Positions 27,828 through 35,463 of a stretch of 64,000 nt of DNA are shown piece by piece. The stretch is taken from NCBI RefSeq assembly GCF_002174455.2, contig NZ_CP147246.1:2706001-2770000 (forward strand), given 5' to 3'. The stretch comes from Enterococcus sp. 9D6_DIV0238. Lineage in GTDB: Bacteria > Bacillota > Bacilli > Lactobacillales > Enterococcaceae. The notes under the pieces are model-generated. The model did not search any database. It saw only the letters and a list, made by a program, of their open reading frames with translations, and was not told where the DNA came from. The position numbers and the translations under genes are program-made. Each line of letters opens with the position of its first letter. Within the stretch, counting starts at the first letter, position 1.

Positions 27828-28973
27828 ATGAAAAAAATCAAAGTAATGACCGTATTCGGTACTAGACCAGAGGCTATTAAAATGGCTCCGCTGATTAAAG
27901 AATTAGAACAGCATCCAGAACAATTTGAGTCCGTAGTGACTGTTTCTGCGCAACATCGGCAAATGCTGGATCAAGTACTGGCTGATTTCCAGATCACACC
28001 CGATCATGATTTGGATATCATGAAAGCTGGACAAACACTCGCTGATATCACAAGTCAGGTTCTGACTAATTTGACCGATGTATTACAGACGGAAAAACCA
28101 GACATTGTATTGGTTCATGGGGATACAACGACATCATTTGCTGCTGCTTTATCTGCTTTTTATCATCAGATCAGGATCGGACATGTTGAAGCAGGATTAC
28201 GTACGTGGGAAAAATATTCTCCGTTCCCAGAAGAATTGAATCGTCAGCTTGTAGATGATTTGACTGATATCTATTTTGCACCGACAATTGAAAGTAAAGA
28301 GAACTTATTGAAAGAGAATCACCCGGAAAAGCATATTTATGTAACCGGAAATACGGCGATCGATGCCATGGATTATACGATCACTGATGATTATCAGAAT
28401 GAGGTTTTGGAAGCAATTGGGGAAAGCCAACGTTTGATTTTAATGACGATGCATCGACGTGAGAATCTAGGCATACCGATGGAACAAGTATTTAAAGCTG
28501 TTCATCAAATTGTTGAAGAAAATCCTGATATCGATGTGGTTTTTCCAATGCACAAAAATCCAAAAGTTCGTGAGGTTGCTGAAACTTACTTAGCCGGGCT
28601 AGACCGTGTTCACTTGATTGAACCACTGGATGTCGTTGATTTTCAAAATTTTGCAGCACGTAGCTATTTGATATTGACAGATTCTGGCGGTGTTCAAGAA
28701 GAAGCGCCATCTTTAGGGGTTCCTGTATTGGTTTTAAGAGATACAACAGAGCGCCCGGAAGGTGTCAAAGCAGGGACGTTGAGACTAGTCGGAACAGACC
28801 AACAAATCGTTTATGAAGCAGTCGCTGAGTTATTGACGAATGAATCGGCTTATAAAGAAATGGCTCATGCTGAAAATCCATACGGTGATGGTAAAGCAAG
28901 TCAGAGGATTCTTGAAGCAATCGCTTATGAGTTCCAACAAACAGAAAAGGCACCATCTGCCTTTCAAGCTTAA
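27828..28973 (+). CDS. wecB: UDP-N-acetylglucosamine 2-epimerase (non-hydrolysing)
   Basis: Interconverts UDP-GlcNAc and UDP-ManNAc for wall polymer linkage units and capsules (MnaA in bacilli). The 381-aa GT-B fold protein has FGTRPEAIKMAPL, SAQHRQMLDQVL, HGDTTTS, HVEAGLRT, GNTAIDA, MHRRENLG and DSGGVQEEAP. The start follows GAAAGGA. No ManNAc dehydrogenase or teichoic acid genes are adjacent. Confidence 0.94.
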   Translation: MKKIKVMTVFGTRPEAIKMAPLIKELEQHPEQFESVVTVSAQHRQMLDQVLADFQITPDHDLDIMKAGQTLADITSQVLTNLTDVLQTEKPDIVLVHGDTTTSFAAALSAFYHQIRIGHVEAGLRTWEKYSPFPEELNRQLVDDLTDIYFAPTIESKENLLKENHPEKHIYVTGNTAIDAMDYTITDDYQNEVLEAIGESQRLILMTMHRRENLGIPMEQVFKAVHQIVEENPDIDVVFPMHKNPKVREVAETYLAGLDRVHLIEPLDVVDFQNFAARSYLILTDSGGVQEEAPSLGVPVLVLRDTTERPEGVKAGTLRLVGTDQQIVYEAVAELLTNESAYKEMAHAENPYGDGKASQRILEAIAYEFQQTEKAPSAFQA

Positions 28974-29008
28974 AAATCGTTAAATAAAATAGAGTAGGAG
29001 TGATCTAT

Positions 29009-29362
29009 ATGTACTTGAATATTAGTGAAGAAGCGAAACAAAAGTTGATGCCGTATGCGAAAAATAATGCAGTGATCGTTTTGGATTTAGATGATGGTGT
29101 TGGAAGATATTCAAAAATGGGTGTTTGTTCATTGGATACAAGTTTTCGGATTTTATTACTGGATCAAGCGCAGGATCGCTCAGATTTTAACGCTACGGTA
29201 GAATCAGATTTAGGAACAATTTACATCAAAGATTATTCTCATCGTTATTTGGATAAGGAAATGACCTTAGCAGTGGACCCTCGTTTACAGGTTTTAAAGC
29301 TAAATAGCTCCAGTGGGATTTTAGATGGAAATGTTCCAATCGTAGATTTAAGAGGAAAGTGA
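29009..29362 (+). CDS. Iron-sulfur-biosynthesis-fold protein (HesB-like)
   Basis: A 117-aa protein resembling the Fe-S_biosyn/HesB fold (starts MYLNISEEAKQKLMPY). It has a single cysteine (GVCSLD) and lacks the three conserved cysteines of IscA/SufA carriers, so classic A-type carrier activity is doubtful. ATG at 29009 follows TAGGAG by 8 bases. Third gene of a likely operon with wecB. Confidence 0.65.
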   Translation: MYLNISEEAKQKLMPYAKNNAVIVLDLDDGVGRYSKMGVCSLDTSFRILLLDQAQDRSDFNATVESDLGTIYIKDYSHRYLDKEMTLAVDPRLQVLKLNSSSGILDGNVPIVDLRGK

Positions 29363-29370
29363 AAAAGTAT

Positions 29371-29542
29371 GAGAGGTTGAGAAAGAAGTGTTTAATCCCG
29401 AGAAATAAGAAAGAATTCACGAAAATTGCTTTCCAAATTTTTGTGAATTCTTTCTTATTTCCGAAGGGATTGCTTCTGCTCTCACCGTTTATCCGGATTA
29501 CAGGTGTACGGGATTTGACTCGCAGAGTTTTGTTCCAGACAC
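29371..29542 (+). repeat. Type-3 repeat, copy 2 (two hairpins)
   Basis: The long hairpin (29371-29483) pairs GAGAG/CTCTC, AATCCC (29394-29399)/GGGATT (29466-29471) and a long central stem with GAAATAAG/CTTATTTC and AATTCACGAAAATT/AAATTTTTGTGAATT. Then CCGTTTATCCG and a second hairpin GTGT...ACTC-GCA-GAGT...ACAC (29504-29542). Compared with copy 1, AACTCC/GGAGTT has become AATCCC/GGGATT, a compensated change. It ends ACTCTAAAATTTAATAAACGG-like, shared with 37645-37666. Confidence 0.8.
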
Positions 29543-29620
29543 TCTAAAATTTAATAAACGGAAATCAAAAGTCAGGTTATTCGCTAAGTTCCTAAAAATC
29601 GACTTTTGTCTCAGCTTCTT

Positions 29621-30241
29621 TTAATTCGGTCTTTTTAAATCAAACAGTCCATCGATATGAGCAAAAGTTGCACCTGCTAATCGTGCAAGCGGGTTGAATT
29701 TTTCAGGTAAAATATACTCATTTTCTTGATCGAAAATTTCTTCATCGAAATAAAAGTCAGTGATTTCAACGATGAACAAATCCGTAATGATCTGCTCTTG
29801 TTGATTTTTGATCGGAACATATTGATGCAGCCGAGCCTCCATTCGAAGCGGTGCTCCTTTGATACCTGGAACCTTAACAGAACGACTTTGAACAGTTTCG
29901 ATCTGATTCAGGCTGATTTCACTTTGTTCAGGTGGCAATGGAGCAGAGGTTTGATTCATTTGTTCCACGTGTGCGTCATTGATTAAATGGATAACTAACT
30001 CTTTTGTATCCAGAATATTTCGAGCAGTATCCTTCATCTCAGTATTTTGTCTAAGAATGGATAGCGTTGCTAAGGGAATCTCAGAAGCTGCAGCATTGAA
30101 AAAACTGAAAGGCGCAGCATTGATCACCTGTGATTCATGATTCATAGATGTTACCCACGCGATCGGACGAGGGATGATACTGCCCGATAAAAATTTGTAA
30201 CTCTGCTTTTTTGATAAATTTTTTGTTGAATAATGTAGCAT
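29621..30241 (-). CDS. Flavin reductase-like (FMN-binding split barrel) protein
   Basis: A 206-aa protein with SGSIIPRPIAWVTS, NAAPFSFF and the later SVKVPGIKGAP region of flavin reductase-like domains (DIM6/NTAB family). It probably binds FMN. Located 21 bases after the ring-cleavage dioxygenase-like gene on the same strand, so likely co-induced and acting in quinone or aromatic detoxification. Start ATG follows GGGAG. Confidence 0.82.
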   Translation of the reverse strand: MLHYSTKNLSKKQSYKFLSGSIIPRPIAWVTSMNHESQVINAAPFSFFNAAASEIPLATLSILRQNTEMKDTARNILDTKELVIHLINDAHVEQMNQTSAPLPPEQSEISLNQIETVQSRSVKVPGIKGAPLRMEARLHQYVPIKNQQEQIITDLFIVEITDFYFDEEIFDQENEYILPEKFNPLARLAGATFAHIDGLFDLKRPN

Positions 30242-30262
30242 TCTTTTTCTCCCATTCTTTTT

Positions 30263-31234
30263 TTAGCGCTGAATATTAGCCGAAGAAGTATCAAAAGGTC
30301 GAACATCTGCTTCGATTTCTTGTCGTTTACCTTCTAGAAAAGGTGGTAAAGATAGTTTTTCACCAGCAGATTCATAGGTTTCATCTTCTAAAAATCCTGG
30401 ACCGTCAGTAGCTAATTCAAACAAGACCTGTGGAGCAGCTCTAAAGTAGTCAGATTTAAAATAGAAGCGTTCGACAAAGCCGGAGTTAGGGAAGCGCAGT
30501 TTAGCGATTTTATCGATCCAAAAACGTAATGTATCTTCATCTTCAACACGCAATGCCAGATGATGCACATTTCCGAAGCCTTCTTGTGCTTCTGGAAGAT
30601 CCTCACGATGTTCAACGATAATGCTGGCACCATTTCCGCCTTCGCCTACTTCAAATAAGTGAAAACTTCCTTCCGCATCGACTAATTTAAATCCTAATAC
30701 TTCAGCTAATACCAACTGCATATGCTCAAAATTCGTTACTGTCACAAAAACTGGACCTAAGCCGATCAAAGCATGTTCAGCAGGGACATCTGTTTTCTTC
30801 CAAGGAACACCAGCAGCCACGCCATGGTTTTGCTCATCTGAAATCAGTTGATAACGTTGATTGTCAAAATCCTCAAATTCTAGATATTTTTTCCCAAAAC
30901 GTTCTTGAATTGGACCATGATCTATGTCGTGTTCATTAAAGCGATCGATCCAGTAGTCTAATGAAGCATCATTTTTTACACGAAAAGAAGTACGGGAAAT
31001 AGTATTCGTTCCTTTTGTTCCTTTAGGTAGACCAGGAAAATCAAAAAAAGTCATGTCTGTACCAGCAGAGCCTAAATCATCTGCAAAAAATAAATGGTAG
31101 GTTTGAATGTCGTCTTGATTGACTGTCTTTTTGATCAAGCGTAACCCTAAGATATCCGTAAAGAACTGATAGATTTTTTCTGCACTAGATGTCATTGCAG
31201 TAACGTGATGAATGCCTTTGATAGTTGTATTCAT
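30263..31234 (-). CDS. Ring-cleaving dioxygenase-like VOC protein (MhqO-type)
   Basis: A 323-aa glyoxalase/VOC-fold protein with two repeats: GIHHVTAMTSSAEKIYQFF at the start and a second module near GNVHHLALRVED; ends with FELATDGPGF, the extradiol metal-ligand Glu region. B. subtilis MhqO-type relatives are induced by methylhydroquinone under MhqR, a MarR repressor. ATG at 31234 follows GGAGG by 8 bases. The promoter overlaps a perfect palindrome (31262-31286). Confidence 0.85.
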   Translation of the reverse strand: MNTTIKGIHHVTAMTSSAEKIYQFFTDILGLRLIKKTVNQDDIQTYHLFFADDLGSAGTDMTFFDFPGLPKGTKGTNTISRTSFRVKNDASLDYWIDRFNEHDIDHGPIQERFGKKYLEFEDFDNQRYQLISDEQNHGVAAGVPWKKTDVPAEHALIGLGPVFVTVTNFEHMQLVLAEVLGFKLVDAEGSFHLFEVGEGGNGASIIVEHREDLPEAQEGFGNVHHLALRVEDEDTLRFWIDKIAKLRFPNSGFVERFYFKSDYFRAAPQVLFELATDGPGFLEDETYESAGEKLSLPPFLEGKRQEIEADVRPFDTSSANIQR

Positions 31235-31261
31235 GATAGAAACCTCCAAATGTTTTAAATA

Positions 31262-31286
31262 GTAAACTTACTAAAAGTAAGTTTAC
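31262..31286. promoter_or_regulatory. Perfect palindromic operator before the mhqO-like gene
   Basis: GTAAACTTACT-AAA-AGTAAGTTTAC, 11-bp perfect arms with a 3-base centre, covers the minus-strand -10. It is a natural site for a dimeric repressor, most plausibly of the MarR type. Confidence 0.8.
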
Positions 31287-31308
31287 ATTAAAATAGTTGA
31301 TTTATCAA
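31280..31308 (-). promoter_or_regulatory. Promoter of the mhqO-like/flavin reductase operon
   Basis: On the minus strand -35 TTGATA (31308-31303), 17-base spacer, -10 TAAACT (31285-31280). The -10 is inside the palindrome. Confidence 0.65.
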
Positions 31309-31396
31309 CTACTTTGACTTTCTCTAACTATTGATAGAACCTTGAAAGAAGAGTAAGATGAGAATAATCATTCTATGAAGGAAAGTAGGGACAAAA

Positions 31397-32266
31397 ATGG
31401 AAGAGAAAAAAACGTTTCATGTCAATGGATACATTGCTTTAGTTGTTTTGATTATCTTGATTGTGATCGGCGGTTATTGTTTTTATTTTGGGGTAACAGA
31501 TGAAAGTATTGGAATGATCACAGTCAGTATTGTTTTGTGGGTGATTTCCGGATTATTCTTAAGCTCGTTGACGATCGTTAGCCCGAATCAAGCCAAAGCC
31601 ATTTTATTTTTTGGACAGTATTTAGGAACGATCAAGGAAAACGGTCTATTTGTGACGACTCCTTTAACTCAAAAAATCAATGTTTCATTGAAGGTCAGAA
31701 ATTTTAATAGTTCTCTGCTGAAAGTAAACGATTCAGATGGTAATCCAGTTGAAATTTCTGCAGTCATTGTTTTCAAAGTCGTCGATACAGCAAGAGCATT
31801 GTTTGATGTAGATCGTTATCAGGATTTTGTGGAAATTCAAAGTGAAACTGCGATTCGTCACATTGCGACACAATATCCATATGATACATTTAATGACGAT
31901 GATTTGACCTTGAGAGGAAATACTAATGAGGTTTCAGAAGAACTAGCGAAAGAATTGCAAGAGCGTTTAGCAGTTGCTGGAGTTGAGGTGATTGAAACTC
32001 GCTTGAATCATCTGGCGTATGCGACTGAAATTGCTAGTGCGATGCTGCAAAGACAACAAGCGAAAGCTATTTTATCAGCACGCCAAACAATCGTTGAAGG
32101 TGCAGTGTCCATGACTCAGATGGCTTTAGAGCAAATTGAAGATGGACAGGAAATCAATTTTACCGACGATCGTAAGATTCAATTGATCAATAATTTATTA
32201 GTCTCAATCATTACTGATAAAGGCACTCAGCCTGTCATTAATACAGGCGATGTGACTGAGCGCTAA
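31397..32266 (+). CDS. SPFH/band 7 domain membrane protein
   Basis: A 289-aa protein with two N-terminal membrane segments (about 11-33 and 40-60), an SPFH domain starting VSPNQAKAILFFGQYLGT and a C-terminal amphipathic helix with the LQRQQAKAILSARQTIVEGAV heptad region. SPFH proteins form membrane scaffolds; the specific role is unknown. Start ATG after GAAAGTAGGG. It lies 18 bases before the next HAD gene. Confidence 0.86.
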   Translation: MEEKKTFHVNGYIALVVLIILIVIGGYCFYFGVTDESIGMITVSIVLWVISGLFLSSLTIVSPNQAKAILFFGQYLGTIKENGLFVTTPLTQKINVSLKVRNFNSSLLKVNDSDGNPVEISAVIVFKVVDTARALFDVDRYQDFVEIQSETAIRHIATQYPYDTFNDDDLTLRGNTNEVSEELAKELQERLAVAGVEVIETRLNHLAYATEIASAMLQRQQAKAILSARQTIVEGAVSMTQMALEQIEDGQEINFTDDRKIQLINNLLVSIITDKGTQPVINTGDVTER

Positions 32267-32283
32267 AGAAAGTGAGTTTTGCT

Positions 32284-32937
32284 ATGAAGTACACGACGAT
32301 TTTATTTGATTTAGATGGAACGATCACAGATTCAGGTGAAGGGATCATTAATTCTGTGAGCTATGCATTAGAAAAAATGAACTTACCTGTTCCAAATAAG
32401 GAGCAGCTCTATTCATTTATTGGACCACCACTGAATGATTCATTTCGTAAGCTGTATCAATTGGATGGATCAGCTATTGATCAAGCGGTGAACTACTATC
32501 GTGAAAATTATCAAGACAAGGGAATGTATGAAAACCATGTATATGAGGGTATAACAGTATTACTGGATGACTTGAAGACAGCCGGTTGTCAGTTGTATAT
32601 TGCTACATCTAAACCAGAAGTGTATGCAAAACAAATTTTAGCTCATTTCGATTTGGATACCTATTTTGATGGTATCTATGGCGCAAGCTTAGATGGCGAT
32701 CGTTCCAAAAAAGGGGACGTGATACGTTACGCCTTGTCATCTGCAAAGGTTACTTCATTAGAAAAAGCACTGATGATCGGTGATCGAAGTCATGATATCA
32801 TTGGAGCGAAGGAAAATCAATTGGCTAGTGTAGGTGTGTTATACGGTTTTGGAGATCAGGACGAGCTAACAACTGCAGGAGCAGATTACCTTGCAGCAAC
32901 TCCGAAAGAAATAGCAAACATTATTTTAGAAAAATAG
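32284..32937 (+). CDS. HAD-superfamily phosphatase (phosphoglycolate phosphatase-like)
   Basis: A 217-aa hydrolase: motif I FDLDGTITDSGEG, motif II ATSKPE, motif IV MIGDRSHDIIGA. The DLDGTxxDS form and cap resemble Gph/PpaX-like enzymes. Substrate not known. The ATG at 32284 is preferred to the in-frame GTG at 32272. It is followed by the type-3 repeat terminator. Confidence 0.85.
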   Translation: MKYTTILFDLDGTITDSGEGIINSVSYALEKMNLPVPNKEQLYSFIGPPLNDSFRKLYQLDGSAIDQAVNYYRENYQDKGMYENHVYEGITVLLDDLKTAGCQLYIATSKPEVYAKQILAHFDLDTYFDGIYGASLDGDRSKKGDVIRYALSSAKVTSLEKALMIGDRSHDIIGAKENQLASVGVLYGFGDQDELTTAGADYLAATPKEIANIILEK

Positions 32938-32947
32938 AAAAAGAAGA

Positions 32948-32981
32948 GGCCGGGACAGAAGTGATCACTTCTGTCCCGGCC
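32948..32981. repeat. 34-bp perfect palindrome (short type-3 repeat, copy 3)
   Basis: A perfect 34-base self-complementary sequence from GGCCGGGACAGAAGTG to its reverse complement with no loop bases. It equals the ends of type-3 long hairpin copy 1 (GGGACAGAAGTG...ACTTCTGT) with the middle missing, then the linker CCGTTTATTCG. Confidence 0.85.
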
Positions 32982-33000
32982 GTTTATTCGATTATGAAGA

Positions 33001-33045
33001 GCTTGAGGCATAACTAGGAAAGTTATGTCCCAAGCACTTTTTTTT
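33001..33045. terminator. Type-3 second hairpin, terminator between HAD and DUF985 genes
   Basis: GCTTG (33001-33005) pairs with CAAGC (33031-33035), with inner ATAACT/AGTTAT; T8 follows. The tip sequence AGTTATGTCCC is shared with 12973-12984. Confidence 0.8.
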
Positions 33046-33547
33046 AATCAGGTAAATGATCATAAGCTAGACGGTCAATAACCTTTTCATGTTCCGGATA
33101 TAAAGATAAAAGCTGTCTTTTCGTAAACAATTCAAAGTCCTGATAATCAAATCCAGGTGAAACCATACAACTAACTAAAGCAAATGCTTGATCAGTGTCA
33201 ACAGTCGAACCAAAAATCACATTTTTAGGAACAACAGCTTGTAATACCTCTCCAGCTTCCAAATCATTTCCTAATCGAATGATTTCATAGTGACCATCGG
33301 GGTAAAGCAAATGGATACTAAGGGGCGAACCCGCGTGATAGTACCAGACTTCATCAGATTTCAACCGATGAAAATGCGACGGATTTTCACTCGTTAAAAG
33401 AAAATAAATACTTGTATAATAGGGTCTAACTACTTTTTCAGATGTTTGAAGCGATTGATCACTACTTAATACTTGTTTGAAATAGCCTCCTTCTGAATGA
33501 GGTTCTAATTGTAGTTGTTCGATCCAATACTGTTGATCTTTTTTCAT
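33044..33547 (-). CDS. DUF985 cupin-family protein
   Basis: A 167-aa cupin with EPHSEGGYFKQVLSS, FLLTSENPSHFHRLKSDEVWYYHAGSP-type metal/jelly-roll motif and FGSTVDTDQAFALVSCMVSPGFDYQDFE at the end, characteristic of the DUF985 (YML079w-like) family. Biochemical role unknown. The ATG at 33547 follows GGAGG by 6 bases; the upstream in-frame ATG at 33577 has no good site. Confidence 0.88.
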   Translation of the reverse strand: MKKDQQYWIEQLQLEPHSEGGYFKQVLSSDQSLQTSEKVVRPYYTSIYFLLTSENPSHFHRLKSDEVWYYHAGSPLSIHLLYPDGHYEIIRLGNDLEAGEVLQAVVPKNVIFGSTVDTDQAFALVSCMVSPGFDYQDFELFTKRQLLSLYPEHEKVIDRLAYDHLPD

Positions 33548-33907
33548 AAAATACCTCCAGCTTTCTTTTTTGATCAAATTTTATAGTATGATTGATGATT
33601 CAATCTTATCATGAAACATCATCGTATGGTTGCTTGAAAGTGATGCCTCGTTTCCTTTTTTATAAATAATGTAAATATTTAGCGGTAAGGAAATCGACAT
33701 AGTTTCTACGCGAGTAGTCATTTTTTGTATTCCATCTACTTCTATTATAACGATATTTATTTATAAATCAGTCTTAAATTCTGAGTTTTTGATGAAAAAA
33801 ATTAAATATTCTCAAATATTTTAGCCAAACGCTGATAAATTGAAAAAAAGAAAGCCTTTTCTTCGGTTATAATTAAGTTCAATAAATCACATTTAAAGGA
33901 GAGTCTT
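33548..33907. other. Intergenic region between the DUF985 gene and nox
   Basis: No gene seen. Divergent promoters; TATAAT at 33868-33873 is the probable nox -10, with no good -35 at 16-18 bases. No clear Rex or catabolite site found by eye. Confidence 0.4.
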
Positions 33908-35245
33908 ATGAGCAAAATAAAAACAGTTATCGTCGGTGCAAATCACGCAGGTATCGCTGCAGCAAACACGTTGTTGGATAATTACCCAGACCAAGAAGTT
34001 GTTATGATCGATCGAAATACGAATCTTAGTTACCTAGGGTGTGGGACAGCACTTTGGGTCGGACGTCAAATTGAATCATACGAAAATCTTTTTTATACGA
34101 ATAAAGAAGCTTTTGAAGCAAAAGGCGCTAAAATCTATATGGAGACAACAGTTGAGCGGATCGATTTTGACAAAAAAATCGTTTGTTGTAAAAAACACGA
34201 TGGAACAGAACTAACAGAATCCTATGATAAATTGATTTTAGCAACAGGTTCAGCACCGATCAATCCGGATATTCCTGGAAGAAATCTAAAAAATGTAGAA
34301 TTTCTCAAACTTTTCCAAGATGGACAAACCGTTGATGCGGCAATGGCTAAAGCAGAAGTCAAAACAGTGGCAGTGATCGGTGCAGGCTATATCGGAGTTG
34401 AGATCGCCGAAGCAGCGAAACGCCGTGGGAAAAATGTCTTATTATTTGATGCGGCTGAAAGATGTTTGCCAAATTACTATGATAAATGGTTCACAGAAGA
34501 CATGGATAAAGTGTTGGCAGATAATGGGATCGACCTTCATTATAATGAGTTAGCGAAAGAATACAAAGGCAGTGATCACGTCGAAACACTTGTCACAGAT
34601 AAAGGAGAATATGCTGTTGATTTAGTGATCAATGCAATTGGTTTTAGACCAAATAATGGATTAGGCAAAGACCACTTAGAATTGTTTACTAATGGTGCAT
34701 ATCTAGTAGACCTTCACCAACAAACAAGTGATCCTGATGTTTATGCCGTAGGTGATTGTTCAACGATCTTCTCTAATGCAGTTCAACAAACGACCTATAT
34801 CGCGCTTGCAACAAATGCTGTCCGTTCAGGTATCGTTGCTGCGCATAATGTCGGCGGAACAGCGCTGGAATCGATCGGTGTTCAGGGTTCAAATGGTATT
34901 TCTATTTTTGGCTATCATATGGTTTCGACTGGTTTGACTGTACAGGAATCAGAAAAACTAGGATTGAAAGTCAAACATACAGAATTTGAAGATTTACAAA
35001 AACCAGGCTTCATGAAAGAAAACAACTCTGTGAAAATCAGAATCGTTTATGAAGAAGAGTCTCGTAGGATCGTTGGCGCTCAAATGGCCTCTTACGAAGA
35101 CATCTCGATGGGGATTCATATGTTCTCCTTGGCGATCGAAGAAAAAGTGACTATCGACAAATTAAAACTCTTAGATATCTTTTTCTTACCGCATTTTAAT
35201 CAACCATATAACTACATTACGATGGCGGCGCTTAGCGCTGAGTAG
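33908..35245 (+). CDS. nox: NADH oxidase (water-forming)
   Basis: Flavoprotein that reduces O2 to water with NADH, regenerating NAD+. The 445-aa product has the FAD motif VGANHAGIAAA (9-19), redox cysteine C45 in SYLGCGTALWVG, NAD motif VIGAGYIGVEIAEAAKRRG, and VYAVGDCSTI. Sequence is much closer to enterococcal/streptococcal water-forming Nox than to NADH peroxidase. Start ATG after AAAGGAGAG. Single gene with its own terminator. Confidence 0.94.
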   Translation: MSKIKTVIVGANHAGIAAANTLLDNYPDQEVVMIDRNTNLSYLGCGTALWVGRQIESYENLFYTNKEAFEAKGAKIYMETTVERIDFDKKIVCCKKHDGTELTESYDKLILATGSAPINPDIPGRNLKNVEFLKLFQDGQTVDAAMAKAEVKTVAVIGAGYIGVEIAEAAKRRGKNVLLFDAAERCLPNYYDKWFTEDMDKVLADNGIDLHYNELAKEYKGSDHVETLVTDKGEYAVDLVINAIGFRPNNGLGKDHLELFTNGAYLVDLHQQTSDPDVYAVGDCSTIFSNAVQQTTYIALATNAVRSGIVAAHNVGGTALESIGVQGSNGISIFGYHMVSTGLTVQESEKLGLKVKHTEFEDLQKPGFMKENNSVKIRIVYEEESRRIVGAQMASYEDISMGIHMFSLAIEEKVTIDKLKLLDIFFLPHFNQPYNYITMAALSAE

Positions 35246-35291
35246 TTATCTGATCAGAAAGCTTTGAACCGAATGTTTACAGGCATTTAAA

Positions 35292-35336
35292 GAGATTAAG
35301 GACGACTCACAGAGTTGTACCTTAGTCTCATTTTTT
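35292..35336 (+). terminator. Rho-independent terminator of nox (type-3-like tip)
   Basis: GAGATTAAGG...ACTC-ACA-GAGT...CCTTAGTCTC (35292-35329) then ATTTTTT. The ACTC-NNA-GAGTT tip matches the other type-3 terminator hairpins although the base differs. Confidence 0.8.
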
Positions 35337-35390
35337 GAATGAAAAAAGTACAAGCAAATCTTACAAGTTGGTGACTTTTCTCTAAAAAAG

Positions 35391-35419
35391 TTTAAATTTA
35401 AAAAGCTTTCATGTATAAT
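35391..35419 (+). promoter_or_regulatory. Promoter of mltG
   Basis: -35 TTTAAA (35391-35396), 17-base spacer, -10 TATAAT (35414-35419). Confidence 0.65.
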
Positions 35420-35463
35420 GGTAAAAGTTAAAGACGATACATAGAAAGTAAGGAGGATTTGTT

